NCBI GenBank assembly: GCA_930367205.1
Contig: OV884011.1
Location: 123,315,866 to 123,379,865 of the forward strand
Reading direction: 5' to 3'
DNA: 64,000 nucleotides
Origin: Acanthosoma haemorrhoidale
Taxonomy: Eukaryota; Arthropoda; Insecta; Hemiptera; Acanthosomatidae
Position 1 is the first letter of the stretch. Every line of letters begins with the position of its first letter. This document shows positions 55,201 to 61,200 of the stretch, one piece after another. Below the pieces are notes generated by a model. The model had not been told where the DNA came from and did not search any database. It saw only the letters and a program-made list of their open reading frames with translations. A program made the translations under genes and the position numbers.

Positions 55201-58200
55201 AAGAGAAGAAGATTGATGTGATATAATTGAATTTTGCAGACCAAGTGAAGAAGCAATAGGAAAAATTAGTAAATCTGGCCAGTCGGTAATAACATTAAGG
55301 TAAAATAGTAAATTTGTAAATAATATTGTAATTTATCAGACGTACTTATAAAACTAATTAAAGAAAGTTCCTTTTGCCAGAGTTATTCTTTTATTAACAG
55401 AACCTAAAACCTCAGATAAAAATTAAGCAAATAAATAAAAAACATAACAATATATATATATTATTATGTTTTTTATCTTAATTGTTTATATTTTTTATTA
55501 ATCTGAGGTTTTATAAAGGTTCTGCTAATATAAAAAAGAATTGGCAAAAGGAAAATTGTTTGATTACAAATGGATTCATGAATTTAATATACATATAAAC
55601 ACGTACGTGATAAGATTACAATGTTAAAAACTAAAGTTAAAATGTACCTTACTTTAATCGCGACTGGCCAGTTTTACTACGTTGTGCGTCCTTTGCTGTT
55701 CGTTTCATTCTTCCTTTGTTCTTGGCTGTAGAGCGTGGTTGCCATATGCCTTGTTGTCGTCTTTTTCACCACGAGGTCCTTGCACGTCTACTGCTAGCGT
55801 CTTTTCCAACTTTCCTCTCTCGTGCCCGGTTCCAATTGAAAGGAGAGCCTTGCTAACCGGGGTCTCCTGGTCCTCATACCTTTCCGCTGCCTTCTTGATT
55901 TTTTAACTTTTTTACTTTAAAGTTAACAAATCCAATATTAAATATTTATATTTAATTTTTGGTATTATTTATTTGATAATTATTAATATTAGGCATAACG
56001 GCAACAAATAATGTCCATCCCTTCATAGCCATGATCCACAGGTCGTTTTACCACTCTTTTACGCACGCTAGTTTTGAGTTTATATCAAAGGCAACATTCA
56101 AACTCACAACATCTAAATATCACAACAATATATATATATGTGAGTGTGTGTTATATGATGCTTGCCTGCCACCATTCTTGGTTTTTACTATTGTATATTG
56201 TAATGTTAAGAAATAGTAAAGTTATTTAGGTATATAAAATATAATTAGACATAAAGATTACATTTGCTATAGAAATCTGCAAGAGGAAACTTAAGAGATA
56301 GCGGAGATAAGAACACGGACCAATAGGAAAAGACCATGATAAGAGCTTTGTGGAAGAGGGAAATAGCTACATAAGGTGTCTGCAAAATTTCTATTGGTTT
56401 CGATGTACCACGAGAGATAACACTGTCATAAAGCTCAAGACCTCAGAAAGGCACCATACAGGTATTTCATGTACCAGCTAAAACAACAAAAATGCCTGTT
56501 GCACTGATCAAGGAAGAGCTTGAAAGGATAGAGTTTAAGGTCCGTGACGCATGCAATAATACCCACGGAGTCAACAAACTTCACTCCCATTGTTTTAAGT
56601 TAACATAGAGTCTGGAACCTCACAACTCCAAAACAAAGGTGACAACTCCAAGACAAGAAGAAAGGAAATTCCACAATGCACCCAATACCAAGGGTTTTTT
56701 TATGAAAAGAACTTATTATAGTGGCTATAGTAACTAACTTACTATAAAGAACCAACTATAGTGGCTGTGCAGTCTACCGGGACTTGGTTTACAGGCAATG
56801 ATCTCAAAATCTCCGGTGACCTACCCACCATCTAACCCCGGAACAACCAGACCTTGCCTGCTCCAGTCACCCCCCCCCCCCCCCATCTCCAGACCAAAAT
56901 AAACCCAGCAACTTCCTGAAGGATAGTTCCAACGAGCAATAAATCACCAACAACCACCCGTTCTCCTCAGCAACACAATAGAAGTACCACACCAGCCTTC
57001 AACCAACCTAGGTTTTATGCTTCTGTAACCAAAACCCATCTACCATACTGTCCCGCCCTACAAACTTCATTGGGCTTCTTCATCGCAGGAACAAATTTAT
57101 ATTACTACTACAAACCAAAAACATAGACATTGCCACAGTATAACATCTTTATTTCTGGATACAACACATACTGAAGCAATCATGCGCACTCATGGTGGTT
57201 CTGCTATCATGATTCGCTCCAATATTTCTCACTATCCCGATCCCTCCTACTCCTTTGGATACTGCCTTTTCAACCTGAACAGTGTTTCCTTGTATCCAAT
57301 CAACTGGACACAACACTGTTTCTCTCTCTGCCACCAACTACTTTCCATCCCAAAAAAGTAGCCTCAGTCATTCACGAACTTCCTACCCGAAAAGCTCCTG
57401 GTTTCAATCTTATCACACCAATTAACCTCCAACATTTTGAGGATTGAGTATGGCACCAGGGCTTGCTCTGTAAGCTCAAAGCCAATCTTACTTTCACGTA
57501 CTACCTCAGCGTCTAGTCATACCTAACTGAAAGATATTTCAGCCCATCTTAAGTCTCTTCTACCTCATTTCTGCAACTTGCCGGAGTCCCCCAGGATGGG
57601 ATACTCAGTGACATCCTGTTTCTTTTGTACTCATTTGCTATGTTGACTCATCCTTCAACATTCCTCTATGGATACATATGATACAGCCATCCTTTTTTTC
57701 TATTAAGACCCCATCCTCATTTCTCGAGCTTTGCAAGAACACCACATCTGGCCCTTATAGAACCATGGCTCTCCAAATGGATATTTAAATTGAATGCTGA
57801 CAAGTCCTCTCATGTCAATTTCACCCACCCTCTATTCCTTGTCCTGTCCACCAGTATTGCCATTATTGTTCAACCTATCAATTCCTGCTAAATCCCAAAC
57901 CCCTTATCTAGGACTTATACAAGACAAAAAACTCACTTGGGGCCCTCACTCACATCACATTGTAATGACCAGAAACTACTAGAGACGATTGGAACTGCTT
58001 CTCAGCCTTATGGAAAATTGTGCAAATATAACAATAGAAAACAAGAGACTAATTTAGACAACTACACTGGTCCTGAGAGTTGAAATCTCAGGGAAACCCT
58101 CCAATATCCTTCACCTCCATTCCCCGCAAGATAGTCAATGCAGGAGCATTGTTAATGGTTGTTAACATAGAAGGGATTCTATGTTAACAACCGTACCTTT

Positions 58201-61200
58201 TACACTAGTCTCGACATCCCAAGGCTTAACAACCTCTCGCTATTATAATCTACTTCACTTCCATTCCTGCCCTCCTGGCCATCTTAATCCATATACTAAT
58301 GCTCTATTCTCCCATCTCATCCACGGCAAACCAGATCAAAGCCTAAGTTAAGGATGGGGATGACCTCGTGACCCACTAACATTTTGATCTTGTGTGATAC
58401 TGTGTCAAGTGAAGTGATTTTGGATAAAGAGCCCTTTTCCCCCAAAGAATATTTTTGGTTAGCAGTTGGGTAAATACCCAATTAATTAATTAGGTGGTAC
58501 ATGACAGTTAGATCAGAAGGCACAAAGCTAATTGTAGGCCCGGCATATATATAATTTAACATTTTTATGGTCAAGGAGTTTTATTGTAAAATGAATATCT
58601 GGTTAGATATATGATAGAGATATATGAATTATGACCTAGGGTAGGAAATCAGGTATTCAAGGATTTGCCTCTGAGAAAAACTGCATATATAGAGTGGTCT
58701 ATTAATAGCAGATGGTAAGAAACAGAAGGGTCTTTGTCATAAAGTAATTCATTCAATGAGGTAAGTTGAGTTGGTTAGTTAAGTTCATTAAGACATGTGC
58801 TAGACCAGAGAGTGGAGCATAGAATAAAAAAAAAACAGGATTGAAGAATGAACTTAAGTTATTATAATTCATTGTATGCATTAGGCAACTATTATTTTAA
58901 TTATAACAATTCTCTATTCAATTATGTTAATATGCCACTTGAAATAGACAGCATTATGCAATATAACCATAAAGAACCTTAAGATCATATTAATTGAAAC
59001 TTTATAACATCCTTTGAATTCTTATATACAAGAAAGTAAAATAGATTTTTAAGGTATATTACATATAAAGCTACAATAAATCAATCCTGATGAGGAAGAG
59101 GATGAATTGATTGTCAAAACTCACTGACTGGCCAATTCTTTTTGCTCCCTAATCATATATCCATTATTACCGAATTTTTGAAATCCAACTTTTTTTTTAT
59201 ATCGGATGATCCTTATTTAGGGGACTTGGCATGGATGCATTGGTTATAATGAGATTATAGATGAAAGGAAAGGTAGAAGGTAAGAGATTCTACTTTTGGG
59301 TTTCTGCTTAAATAATCCACTATTTTATTGAATTTTCCTACTATATGGTGAAATTTGACATTCATAAAGCACAAATAATATATTTATAAAACTAAACAGT
59401 TTCAAGGGGTTCTGCATGATTATTGCAGTCTGAGTTTTAAACCAATGCTAAGGATATCTGATTATTGACATGCTACAAGCATTGTCTAGTTCAATTAGGT
59501 TCTTCTGTATAACTGACTAAAGGTAGGGGTAGGCTATAGGTTTGATTAACCAAATACTTATGATAGCCTACTGTCAATGACAGAAATTATGGTTTTTATT
59601 TTTCAGGAGCATTCCCAAATACTCACCATTATAAAGACGTATTACTTTAGTTATATTTGATTTTGTGGGTTTAATTAATTCAAAATAAGGTAAAATATTT
59701 TTCTTGACTGAGTATTCTAGATACTACCAGAATATATAAATCCTAGATACTACTGTTAAATGGTCCTGAAACCAAATTTTTAGATCGTAATGGTTACTCA
59801 TAGAAACAACCAAGACTTCTGAAATAGCATTTGAATTAACATGCAAATGTATGGAATTACTGATGGTACTTAGCATAAGAGCATGGTTGTTGCTTGCTCT
59901 GCATTGCTGATTGTGTTCTGCAGCAACATTTTGTTCTATACTTATAACTTCCTTATTTAAAATGTCTTTTTCTTCTTCATTTAGTTCATAATCTTTTCTA
60001 AAAGGTTCCACTTTTGAGTTACTTATAGACTCAATCTTTGTATCTGAAGGCATACATACAGTAGTGAAATAATTCTTATTCATTAACCATAAAAATTATG
60101 AAACAACTGAATAATTTATGTGAACTGCCAAGAATACAGTAAACTTTACTAATAAACCAAAAGTCCTAAGTCCGTATGTTTGATGACAAATATTATGATT
60201 GCCAGTCTTTGCAAATATTTTACTTTCCTATTCATAATGAGACAAGGCCATTAATGACAAGTTCATAAAGAATAGTATTTTACTTTGTTATGTTTCATTT
60301 AATATGATCTCAGGGTTTTATATGGTTCTTGAGTATAATTTTAGCTATTAACACACATATTATATTAACATACTTGGCTAAAGGAATTTACAGATAATTT
60401 AAATAATAGTTCAGTATAGCTTAGATAAACAATGACTTATAATAAATTGTGTACATTCTTTGTTTTTGGGGATATGTTGGCTAATTTAACTGGCTACATA
60501 GGCTCTCTAGGGCTGTCTAGCATAGACTTACACCATATGAGGCTAAAGAGAAGAGATTTGGGAGAGGGGGAAATTGATGAGAGAGGGGGTTTACCCCAAA
60601 TGCAGGAACACATCATACCACTCAATTCGCCCACAAATTTCAAATTAAACAGATATACAAAATAATATTATAATAGTATAATTCTAAACATAAAGAAGTG
60701 ATGAGAGTCGTCAGCATCATGCATTACAGATTTTTTAATATTTAGACTTTTTTTTAAATATTTTAATATACATTTTAATGTTTTAATATATATTTAAATG
60801 TTTTTTAATATTATAATATAAATTTATGCTTACATTCTATGTGATATACAATAAAAGCTACACCTATTGTTTAGTTCTTCTTTATTTTTCCCCAACCTCT
60901 ATAATCTACATTTTTTACTAATCTGAACATCTTCCAGCAAGAATTAGCTCAGATTAGCAAGAGGTGCGTTATTAACTGGAAAGTTTAGCAAGATGCACAG
61001 GGAGAATGTGGACTGAGCTGCATAACACTGAGAAGCCCAGAAAAACAAGCAAATGAAAATGAAAACAGGTCATCAATCCGCACAAATATTACAACAAAAA
61101 ACCAAAATATAATCTAGGAAAGATTATAAATTCTGTAACCAATGTTATAAACAATGATTCATATATATGCAGATAGTTTTAGTATTCATAAATAAGTAAA

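Noticed and set aside
57149..57337. Minus-strand open frame over the Jockey-type endonuclease
   Set aside because: The plus strand carries the recognisable endonuclease residues.
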